Position numbers and translations under genes: made by a program. Shown here one piece after another: positions 55,620 to 64,000 of a stretch of DNA of 64,000 nucleotides; positions within the stretch are counted from its first letter, which is position 1, and each line of letters begins with the position of its first letter. The notes under the pieces are model-generated. The model was not told where the DNA came from, ran no database searches, and worked only from the letters and a program-made list of their open reading frames with translations. The DNA lies in the NCBI GenBank assembly GCA_023548195.1, contig JAJHZJ010000531.1:2962802-3026801 (forward strand), read 5' to 3'. This stretch comes from Bettongia penicillata ogilbyi (Eukaryota; Chordata; Mammalia; Diprotodontia; Potoroidae).

Positions 55620-57845
55620 GCAGGGAGAGGGGAAGCATTTTCTGTCTGGCTTACATAACCACAGCAGCCTAAAAATGTACCAGACCAAATTCTGATCAGG
55701 AAAGCCAAGAAAAAGGGAGTCATTTTTCCAGTCCAGGGCAATTTCAGAAGACAGAGAGGTCTGCAGACACTGGGTTGGGGATTGACCAAGACAGAGAATA
55801 TTCTAGTGCCCAAGGACCAAAAGAGAGTCAAAACAGAACACCAGTAAAGGAAGCACTAGATCAGAAAGAGATGACAGGGTACCTTGGACTAGCACTAGAT
55901 ACAAGGACAGGTATCATTTGATATTTCTGTTGCTTATCACCCAGTTCTAGATCACAGATCCAGAATAGAGAGGAGTAGTCTTAAGAGAGTAAGGCCTAGC
56001 TGAGTACTGAGCAAGGAACAAGTTCTGGAAACTTAGCCATGTGACTCTGAGTCCAGGAGTAGAGCAACTCAGTTCTAACCCTCAGTTCTTCACATAAGCC
56101 TATAGTGGAATAACTAGGGCAAGAGATCAAGACCAAAAGAAAGCCAGGAGTTCAGTGGCTCTGAACATGCAAGACCTCCCAGCAGTCTATTGAAACTCAA
56201 CTATAAACAAGCCAACTTGAAGAGCTCAGACCAGGAGGGCAATGAACAGATTTCTCCTTGGATCAAACCAGTTTGGAAACACTGAAAACTACTTGCCCGA
56301 TTCTGTTTATCAAATTGTTTTCTTCAGTTAACTTTTGCATCTCCTTTTCCATCTGTCCAATTGTTCCTTTTAAGGAGTTATTTTCTCCAATTAGGTTTTG
56401 TACTTCCTTTTCCATTTGTCCAACTTTCCTTTTAAATTCTTCTGTGATTACTTTTTTCATATTTTTAAACTCTTTGGTCAGTTTTTCTTCTATTTCTCTA
56501 ATTTGGTTTTTTTTAAATCCTTCCTGAGCTCTTCCCAGAATGTCTTTGTGTTTCAAACCAATTCATATTCCCTTCTGAAGTATCAGGTGGAAGTACAGTC
56601 TCAATGCTATCCTCTTTGGTATTCGTGTTTTTGCCCTTGTCCCCATAGAAAGATTCTATGGTCTTTTCTGCTTTGCTTCTTACTCTTGATAATCACCCTT
56701 TTCCTGGCTTTTAAGGTAGATCGCTGAGTCTGTGGCACAGGGGGCTCTGTCCCACAGTTCTTATGCCTAAAACTTGAGATTTTGTGTGTTGTGACCTCTG
56801 GTTCTTTCAGGTAGAAGCTAAAATGCTGCAGGTTACCTGGTGCTGAGCTGACTGGTGTTAGAAAGCAGAAGCCAGGTGAGGTCTTTTGGGGTTTCCCCAG
56901 AGTTACCCAGGAGTTAGCTTGTTGAGTGTGGAAGAGGGGTGGTGTGGCCACAGGAGGTCTCCTCTGCTGAGCAAGAACATAGGCAAGCTCAGTTGTCAGT
57001 GATCCCTTCTGTGCTAGTGTCTTCCTGATTCCCTTGGGACACTGAGGCATGCCTGGGGTCCTGGTATTGGAGATTGCAGGCTTCATCCCCCTGTGGCTCA
57101 GTATCCTCTCCCAGTTTTCTGAGGTGGGGCTGTCTGGAACAGCTCTGATCTTTCACTGGTCCCCTTGAGCCACAATAAGAGGGACCCTCCTTAGTGATTT
57201 TCCTAGCCTCATGGGTTAAGAGAGTGCTTACCCCTTCTGTTGCTCCCACTGTTCCAGGGTTTTTCCCAGGGAGATATTCTCTGGGTTCTTCAAGGTCAAC
57301 AAGAGGAGGGAGATAGTAATTACTGATCACTCTGCCATCTTGGCTCCTAGAACTGGAATGGAAACACCGAAAACCTAAAGGCCCCTAGACTGAGCTATTA
57401 AACCAGCAGAAGGACATAAAAAGACAGAAGGTTCAGCCAGACATTCCTACTCACCCTCAAGAGGTGAGCAGAGCCTACCACCAACATAAAGGTGAAAGTC
57501 AAGAAATAGGCTAGAAGAATGAGCAAAAAGAAAAAAGAACCCAAAAATTAAGAGCTACTTTTGGTGGGAGGAAAGCTCAAGACACACAGAAGACAATGGC
57601 TTAAAAACATCAACAAGCAAAACCTCAATAAAAATAAACCTGCAGTTTGGATACAAACCTAACAAGAATTCCTAGAACAGCAAAAGAAAGAGCTGAAGGA
57701 GCTTAAAAGTGATTTAAAAACCAAACAAGAAGAATGAAAGAAAGATAAGAGAATTAACAGCTTGGTAACAGATATGCAAAAACTTACTGAAAAAAATAAC
57801 TCTGGAAAAATTAGAATTGATTCAAATGACATATTTGTAATGAGT
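55620..57845 (+). mobile_element. Old L1 5' UTR and ORF1 start, interrupted
   Basis: Sense sequence resembling an L1 5' UTR runs to 56289 and resumes at 57375. There a decayed ORF1 start appears near 57520 (MSKKKKEPKN) followed by coiled-coil pieces (LKELKSDLKTKQ, MQKLTEKNNS) with stops. The 1.07-kb minus-strand L1 insertion at 56290-57358 splits it. It ends near 57840 at an L2-like terminus. Identification of the 5' UTR half is weaker than the ORF1 half. Confidence 0.5.
56290..57358 (-). mobile_element. Younger L1-type copy, 3'-truncated, with target duplication
   Basis: The minus-strand element starts at the right with the L1 5' end (antisense gccatcttggctcc at 57333-57346), runs through a 5' UTR and enters ORF1. 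The 56556-56263 frame is coiled coil (EIEEKLTKEFKNMKK, NNSLKGTIGQMEKEMQKL) comparable to the ORF1 at 8925. It stops inside ORF1 at 56290 with no poly(A). Flanks 56274-56289 and 57359-57374 match at 15 of 16 bases (tggaaacac[t/c]gaaaac), a target-site duplication. Confidence 0.75.
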
Positions 57846-57854
57846 TTAAAGCAT

Positions 57855-57898
57855 AGTGCCTGTCACATAGTAGGTGCTTAATAAATGCTTGGTTTTAC
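57855..57898 (+). repeat. L2-type 3' terminus
   Basis: agcatagtgcctgtcacata, gtaggtgcttaataaatgct: sense L2 end without upstream L2. Confidence 0.7.
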
Positions 57899-57929
57899 CC
57901 CACTCTGAAAATGATACTAAACATCTCAG

Positions 57930-58060
57930 CCTAAGTTTCTTCCTCTGGAAAAGGGGCTGATAACATCACCTTCCCACAGAATTGTTGTGAAGTTTAAATG
58001 AGATAATACAATAAAGCACTTTGTATACTTTATAGCACAAATGTTAGGAATTTACTATTA
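57930..58060 (+). repeat. MIR SINE fragment
   Basis: ctcagcctaagtttcttcct, gaaaaggggctgataacatc, agataatacaataaagcact. Confidence 0.7.
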
Positions 58061-58064
58061 CTAA

Positions 58065-59600
58065 CAGAGAAACTCCAAAATTCTTAAAAAAAATGCAACA
58101 GGAAACTTTTTTTACATCCTCAAATAACTTTCACTGTCATTATTAATTGTATTTTTGCAGTTTTTATTTCTTCTATCTGTTTTTTTCACTTGCCCCTGCA
58201 CTCAATTCTCTGATATCTCAGCTATCATTTTAAATATTCTTACAAAAGTATTTTGTATTATGAGTGTCCTCCACTGAGTTGATAATCCCAAATGGATATT
58301 GCTTTGGGAATCTGGGAAGGGTTAGAAATTGGGTAAGATTAAGCTGGCCCCAGTACAGGGTGGCAATTTTTGGAAATCAGGAGAAAATATGCTATATTTT
58401 CTCAGAAGTTTCCCTACATATACATGCACATACACATATGCTTTATAATTGTATTTTCATTCTAAAATGGAAGCATAATGGGATATTATCCAAAACCTCT
58501 CATAGTACCTTACTAAATATATTTATTGAATTGAATTGAATTCAGCTGATTTGAATTGAATTGAATGTAACACCTGGGTCCTGATCTGCAGCCACCTGCA
58601 GAATTCTTCATCAGTCTTTGAGACAGTTGCCTCCCTGCTTTACTAAAGCACAACGACTTTACCTACTGTAATGTCAACTTAATACAAAGTCAAATAGATT
58701 CTAGGGCATTTTTTCTTTCTTCAGGAATATTTTTCTGCTTAGAGGGAACAACTACTTTAAACAAGGCTATTTATGATGACCCGTGATGCCAAAGAAAGGG
58801 GAAAAAAAGTGACCGACTGAAAAGAGCTATTTAGAATTGTTTTCCTTTCATAGTTCAAATTAAGTACCTGAAATTTCTAGAAAGAAGGAGTAGGCAGTTT
58901 CTCCAGGCCCAGTTAGCTGGTGGTTTTCTCTATAGAGAGTTGAAAGTGCCCTGAGCATTGATAACATACCATTCACAGCTGAAGAAACCTAGAAGGAGGC
59001 AGCAAAAAGGACAGTTACGAAACCTAATTTAATGGAGACAGAGGAGTGAGGACTGAATAGCTCTGCCCTTTTCTTGATTGCTGCCAGAATACAGAGACAA
59101 GTAGCTAGCTGTTCCTTCAATAACCCTTTATCTGTCCTGATAAGAACAAGGCGCATTATGCTTAGAGAATATTAATATCATCTCAGATTTATACATGACT
59201 TTACAATGTACCAAGTTAGCTTCTGATAACAGCAGAAATTTCTGGGGAAAAACGTGGCATGAGAAAATAGAAATGGGCAAAAGGGAGTATAAGATGGAAA
59301 GATTTTTTTTTTTTATTTTCTTATCATAATGTAGGAAGAAGGAAAATAAATGGGTAAGTACCATAACCCACACAAAGAGTCATCCTGCCACATGTATCCT
59401 TTGATGATACAGACAAGTGCCATCTGTTATGGACAGAGAGTCTTCTTTTGAATAAAACCCAAACCAGAATAAAGGTGAGAAGCACAGTAGAATTTAGGTC
59501 TACCTGGCAGCACCTGGTCATTCCAATCTAATACAGAGTTTGGGAATACAAGATTCACCAATAATAGTGTTTAAAAAGCCCTTGCCCAGTGGGATTCAAT
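58065..59600. other. Unassigned DNA; small TTGAA repeat
   Basis: A ttgaa pentamer repeat lies at 58526-58566 next to an L2-like atatttattgaa. The rest has no recognised family or exon. Confidence 0.35.
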
Positions 59601-59604
59601 TACT

Positions 59605-59830
59605 TTAGGATTCCAAGAAGCCAAAAATAAGTAGGAATGCAAATCTTGAGCTGGGAGGAACCTAGGAGACTACCAAGCCCAACACTTTAATTTTACAGAT
59701 GGAAACACAGGCATGGAAAGATGAAGTGATATGTTTCATTTAACACAACTATAAGCATCAGAGGCAAATTTTGAAGCCAGCACCTCTGACTCAAGAGCAA
59801 GTACTTTTTCCACCAGATGAACTGAACTTT
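59605..59830 (-). repeat. MIR-type SINE
   Basis: gagctgggaggaacctagga, ttaattttacagatggaaac, cagcacctctgactcaagag: antisense. Confidence 0.65.
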
Positions 59831-59939
59831 GCTGCTGAAATGAGACATTTTTGTGCAACTTAATGGATGTCTGATCCATCGTCCTGACATAGAGAAAATA
59901 GAACTAATTCTAGGGAAGAAAAAACTGCTTTTTTCAATT

Positions 59940-60065
59940 CAACATACTAGTCAATTATCAAGCACCTAATTTGTGCAGAGAAGTCCACTAAGCATTGGAA
60001 AACAATTAAAGTTTATATAACATAAGATTTCTGCCCCCATGGAGCTCATATAGGGGAAGTATACA
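59940..60065 (-). repeat. L2 3' end
   Basis: tcaattatcaagcacctaat, cactaagcattggaaaacaa, gcccccatggagctcatata. Confidence 0.6.
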
Positions 60066-60304
60066 AGGATGACCATAATGCGAAATAACACATAACTTGG
60101 GGCCTAGTGAGTTGTCCACCTAGCGTATTCTCCCAAATACATCTACTGATGAACTAACTCAATGTGATCATCTGTCTATCATGGACACTGGGCATTTTTC
60201 ACCCATTTGGATTTTCCTTTGTGGACTATTATATCCACCTCTGTTGACTGGCTGTGAATCTCATTAAGGAGGCCCTGAAATATTCTGGTCTTAAACCACA
60301 ATGA

Positions 60305-60830
60305 AGGCAGTCGCCGTCATCTTTTGTCTGAAGGATTGCAATAGGTTCCTAATTGATCTCCTTTTGTCCAGTCCTTTCTCTTTCCAGGTCATTCTCCACA
60401 TAGCTGCCAGGTTCCTAAAGTCCGGGTTTGAACACATCACTCCTCTGCTCAAGAAGCTACACTGGCTCCCTATTGTTTCTAGGATAAAATAGAAAATCCT
60501 TAACCTGGCACTTAAAACCTCTCACAGTCTGGGACCAACCCAACTTTCCAGACATGTCTCCTAAGCTAAAGACAAACTAATGTAATTGAGGTCTCCCAAA
60601 CTTCATTTAATCCTAGGTTGTCCCCATTCCTGAAATGTTATCTCTTACCTCTATATCTTAGAATCTTTCATTTCCTACAGGCATTTTTCTGTTCCTACTA
60701 GTTACTGGAATTCTCAAATTATCTTGTATTTACTTGGAAAGCTTTTCTTTCACTGACCCCCAGTCCAGAACATCAAGAGTTCATGAGACTACTTAAGCTA
60801 CTATTTAAAGATATATCTACACCCTGATCC
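60305..60830 (+). repeat. L2 LINE C-terminal ORF and 3' UTR
   Basis: Sense L2: gattgcaataggttcctaat, ttgaacacatcactcctctg, ctcaagaagctacactggct, aaaacctctcacagtctggg, tgtccccattcctgaaatgt. The short open frame at 60301-60492 is part of the relic (HITPLLKKLHWLPI). Confidence 0.85.
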
Positions 60831-60834
60831 CTTT

Positions 60835-61875
60835 ATGATATGCAAAGTCCCTTCTCCAACATAATTAAAGCAAGTAAACTCAATGGATGAGCAAAAATTA
60901 GATATACTTTGTGGGGCTTTAAGTGGTTAAGCCTTAAAGATACCAGTGAGGTTTAAAGGAGCATAGGTTCTGAAGTGCTTTGTTGAAGGGATGTCTGCAG
61001 AAGAGAAGGAGATTTATCCCTTTTCCTCCACAATAAATTATTTCATGTACTAGCAGAGTGGGAGATATCCCATCCAACAGTCTGAAATTTCACTGGAGTG
61101 AGATAATCCAAATTTGAGAATAGTTTGTGGATGACAATCCTGTAGGGCAAGGAGATTTCCTCTTCTTTCTTCTCCATTGACCATAATGCCGAGCAGCAAA
61201 GAAGGAGAGACCACAGTTCAAGGCACAGTTGAAGGAGCAGCCAAAGCTACAGAAAGATAGTAACTTAAGGGAGAAAGTAGATATAAGTAATGGGCCTCCT
61301 GGCAGCAGAAAAGAAATCTGGCTATAGACTCAAGAGGGAGTTCAAACTGGTAGTTGAGAAGTGAGCTGTAGAAAGGAATAGATCCTGGGAACCCAGCTAA
61401 GCAATTCATCCAACAGAGATTTTCTCATCCAAGTGAAGCTGCATGAGTTCTCTCTAAAGAAAGAAAAGACTTTCTAACCCTTTACTATCAAGACTTCTAA
61501 GTTTCCTTTAACACAAATCTATCTTGCTTGTGTGTCTCACTACCTTTATACTTTCAATTTGTGCTTACTCTTTAACCCAGGCACTTTGTATTGGTACAAT
61601 AGTGTGCCCCAGGTAAATGGGCAGAGGAATGCTTTGCAGCTATTGTTTTTACACTAACTATAGGAATACTTTTGCTAAAAGCTAATTGTGTCTCCTGACT
61701 GATTTTTAAGGAGAAACCCTTAGCTGGGGGCTTGTGAACTATAGTGTTAGGAGTGTAAACCCAAAGGGCTACCTCTAGAACTTATGAGAGTTCTAGCTCA
61801 TCCCTGGAGACTGAATTTCTGAGTAAGAATTTCCCCAAGTTGGGGAAAGAGTCTGGAGGAGATGTTATATACTAT
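60835..61875. other. Unassigned DNA
   Basis: No repeat family or exon recognised with confidence. Confidence 0.3.
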
Positions 61876-61881
61876 TCAGAT

Positions 61882-62121
61882 ATTTTCAGTCATGGCCAAA
61901 GTTTCATGACTCTGGTACTTTCTTGGCAAAGATACTGAAGTGGTTTGCCATTTCCTTCTTCATCTCCTTTTATAGATGAGGAGACTGAGTACAAACAGGG
62001 TTAAGTGACTTGGCCAGGGTCACACAACTTGTAAGTGCCTCAAGCCATGATTGAACTCAGGAAGATGACTCTTCCTCACTCCAGTCCCAGAACTCTATCC
62101 ACTACACCACTTAGCTGCTGT
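61882..62121 (-). repeat. CORE-SINE with RTE-type tail
   Basis: ctttcttggcaaagatactg, aagtggtttgccatttcctt, ggccagggtcacacaacttg, actctatccactacaccact: antisense copy, about 240 bp. Confidence 0.85.
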
Positions 62122-62174
62122 GGTGTTACACAGTGATCCAATTAATTAAATGTGATATCCTCCAGTAGAATTCT

Positions 62175-62278
62175 TAAGAGCAACAAATGCTTTTTGTCAT
62201 TTTTTAACTTCATATCCTCAGCACCCAATCCGGTGCCATTTAATAAATGTTTATTGAATTGAGTTGAATGAAAGATGC
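62175..62278 (+). repeat. L2 3' end
   Basis: cttcatatcctcagcaccca, aatccggtgccatttaataa, atgtttattgaattgagttg. Confidence 0.7.
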
Positions 62279-62879
62279 ACTGGAGGGATTTGTGACGTGT
62301 AGCCAGACATTGCCCTCTAGCAGCACCAGGGAAGGTTACACTACTTGCTTAGCCACACTACTGTCCTTAGGGACCACAAGTTTTTTAGTCGCATGCAAAC
62401 TCCTCTTCACTTTTCCTCCTCTTTAAGTCACATGATAGTCTTCCTATCTGTTATTGGAAGAACGTAGCATACAATTGTTGGGATAGAGCCTTCAATAAAC
62501 AATCAAATGGGATTCCTCTGATTTTTTAGTTCATGAGTGACTGTAATTTTCTATAGAATAATTGTAATCTTCCAATCTTTGGACTCCTGTGCAGGTTTGT
62601 TTCCTACCTGTATGGTAACTACAACACCTCCATATAGGGTCAACCTGTCTAGGACTTGGAGTTGGGATCTCAGGTGATTCTAACCTACCCCTTACATTGT
62701 CTATCATAATGGCAATCAAAAACACACCTGTCATGCATAGGGCTGCCCCCAGGGGATCTGGCGGATCATCAAATGAAAATGAACACATGAGGAGTCTCTG
62801 GAATCAAAGGAATAATAAGGGCAAACAGGCACAACATTGTTAGAAACCCTTGATCAGGAATACATATCAATGTCACTGA

Positions 62880-63375
62880 GGTTATTAGGGACTGAACAGT
62901 TACCCCAGTAAGTGAAGGATTAGACACAACTTCTATTAACAAGCTGGGTCATTAACAGGGCAGATCAAAATAAAACGAGGGCAAGATGTCTCAAAATGTC
63001 AATCCCTTCACAAGCGACTCTTCCTCTCCAGCCAGCCTCTTCCCCTTCTAATGCCAGTCCAGATTTGCTTTCATCTTTATTATTCAGTAGCTACAGAAAC
63101 TTTAATGCATCTCCTCTCAAAGGGAGAGTAGAGGGGATGTCCCTTTAAAAACAATAGCTGCTCTGTACACAGAGGATCATAAATGTGCGTGTGAGAGATG
63201 GGCACACAATTTAAGCCAAAGACAAATTTTAAAAAGAAAATTATTCTATTGTCCTCAACCTAGAGAAATAACTTAGTGGAATTTCAAGCAAAGCAGGAGG
63301 GAAGAGACATCAAAACCCGTAGGCTTCTGCCTCAAATAATTCCTGTGGGATAATAGTTACTTTTCATATGTAAAC
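62880..63375. promoter_or_regulatory. Candidate conserved non-coding element
   Basis: A repeat-free block with gaaactttaatgcatctcct, gtccctttaaaaacaatagc (SOX-like acaat) and tctgtacacagaggatcata. The texture resembles a conserved enhancer; conservation not tested. Confidence 0.33.
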
Positions 63376-63389
63376 TCACATATTTAACA

Positions 63390-63835
63390 TTTAAAGCCCT
63401 TCATAATCTAGCTCGCAGCCTATCTTTCCAAGCTGATTGCGCAGTATTTCTCTCAACAAATTGACATGCTTATTTTTCTCCCATACACAGCGTTTTATCA
63501 CTTTTCTCTGTCCCTCTGCACACACTGCTCCCCAGGTCTAGAATGCTCTTCTTTCTCCCTTCTACTTCTTGGAACACATAGCTCCTTTCAAAGCTCATTT
63601 CAAGTACTCCTTCTTAGAAAAAGCCTTTGCTAATTCCCCCAGTTGTTAATACCCTTCAAAAATGATTCTATATTTATTTAATGTATATTTTATATATGTC
63701 TCTGCACATATTGTTTCCCTTTGGTAGAATGTAAGCTGTTTGAGGACAAGGACTTGTTTTTTGTCCTTGTCTCTATCACTAAGCACAGAGCTTGACACAT
63801 AATAAACACTTAATAAATGCTGATGAATTGAGCAT
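63390..63835 (+). repeat. L2 LINE 3' region with intact terminus
   Basis: Sense L2 through the end: ttcataatctagctcgcagc, ctgcacacactgctccccag, gtctagaatgctcttctttc, gtaagctgtttgaggacaag, acttaataaatgctgatgaa. A local hairpin (aaggacttg...tttttgtcctt) overlies the L2 segment near 63750. Confidence 0.85.
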
Positions 63836-63899
63836 CTGTCAAGACAACTCTGACAACAATAATGATAATTTCTATCCACATTCTCATGATGACAGCAGA

Positions 63900-64000
63900 C
63901 AACATGGCTCAATGGAAAAAGAGTGTGTCCTTGGAGACCGGAAGACCTGGTTTCAAATCCTGCCTTTAAAATATGCTAGCTGTCACTTAACCTCTCAATG
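63900..64000 (+). repeat. CORE-SINE, cut by window end
   Basis: acatggctcaatggaaaaag, accggaagacctggtttcaa, gctagctgtcacttaacctc: sense copy running off the window. Confidence 0.75.

Overview
The window looks like intergenic or deep-intronic DNA from a marsupial (metatherian) nuclear genome. It is AT-rich and I recognise no host protein-coding exon. The lineage is inferred from the repeats: CORE-SINEs of the marsupial MAR/MIR type, SINEs whose 3' tails match an RTE (BovB-like) LINE, abundant L2 and CR1/L3 relics, and an L1 family whose 5' end reads (in antisense) 'ccatcttggctcc'. Three copies of a CORE-SINE with a distinctive second domain suggest an Australian rather than an American marsupial, but that is from memory and not tested. 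Nearly all short open frames in the window are repeat relics or chance.

Layout. 1-5 kb: unique DNA, simple repeats and LINE relics. 5.9-6.5 kb: an old antisense L1 3' UTR. 6.76-9.62 kb: the best-preserved element, an L1-derived copy on the minus strand with a 5' UTR (internal 72-bp tandem duplication), an ORF1 broken by one frameshift, a purine-rich 3' region and a poly(A) end, but no ORF2 (HAL1-like). 10.3-10.6 kb: a 7SL RNA pseudogene. 10.8-23.5 kb: L2, CR1/L3, MIR and CORE-SINE insertions, several nested. 24.1-27.5 kb: a repeat-poor stretch with candidate conserved regulatory blocks. 28.8-30.6 kb: a large inverted repeat in non-repetitive sequence. 32.9-36.6 kb: SINEs and a decayed endogenous retrovirus pol whose parts lie in opposite orientations and which contains a hAT fragment. 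36.7-37.3 kb: an L2 reverse-transcriptase relic. 41.4-42.8 kb: another repeat-poor, candidate regulatory stretch, followed by a third inverted repeat enclosing microsatellites. 43.8-45.0 kb: an RTE LINE relic. 45.1-48.4 kb: SINEs, L2 ends and a hAT MITE. 52.4-54.5 kb: a long L2 relic split by a solo LTR. 55.6-57.8 kb: an old L1 interrupted by a younger, oddly 3'-truncated L1 copy with a 16-bp target duplication. 60-64 kb: L2 ends, a SINE and a repeat-poor block.

The elements connect in three ways. The CORE-SINE tails share sequence with the RTE LINE at 43.8 kb, which would have supplied their retrotransposition machinery. The L1-type copy lacking ORF2 and the 7SL pseudogene would have needed an autonomous L1 elsewhere. 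The nested insertions give a relative chronology (L2 and CR1/L3 oldest, then CORE-SINEs, then the younger L1 copies and LTR). I did not find a new gene system; the most unusual structures are the three large inverted repeats, the ORF2-less L1 and the 3'-truncated L1 insertion.
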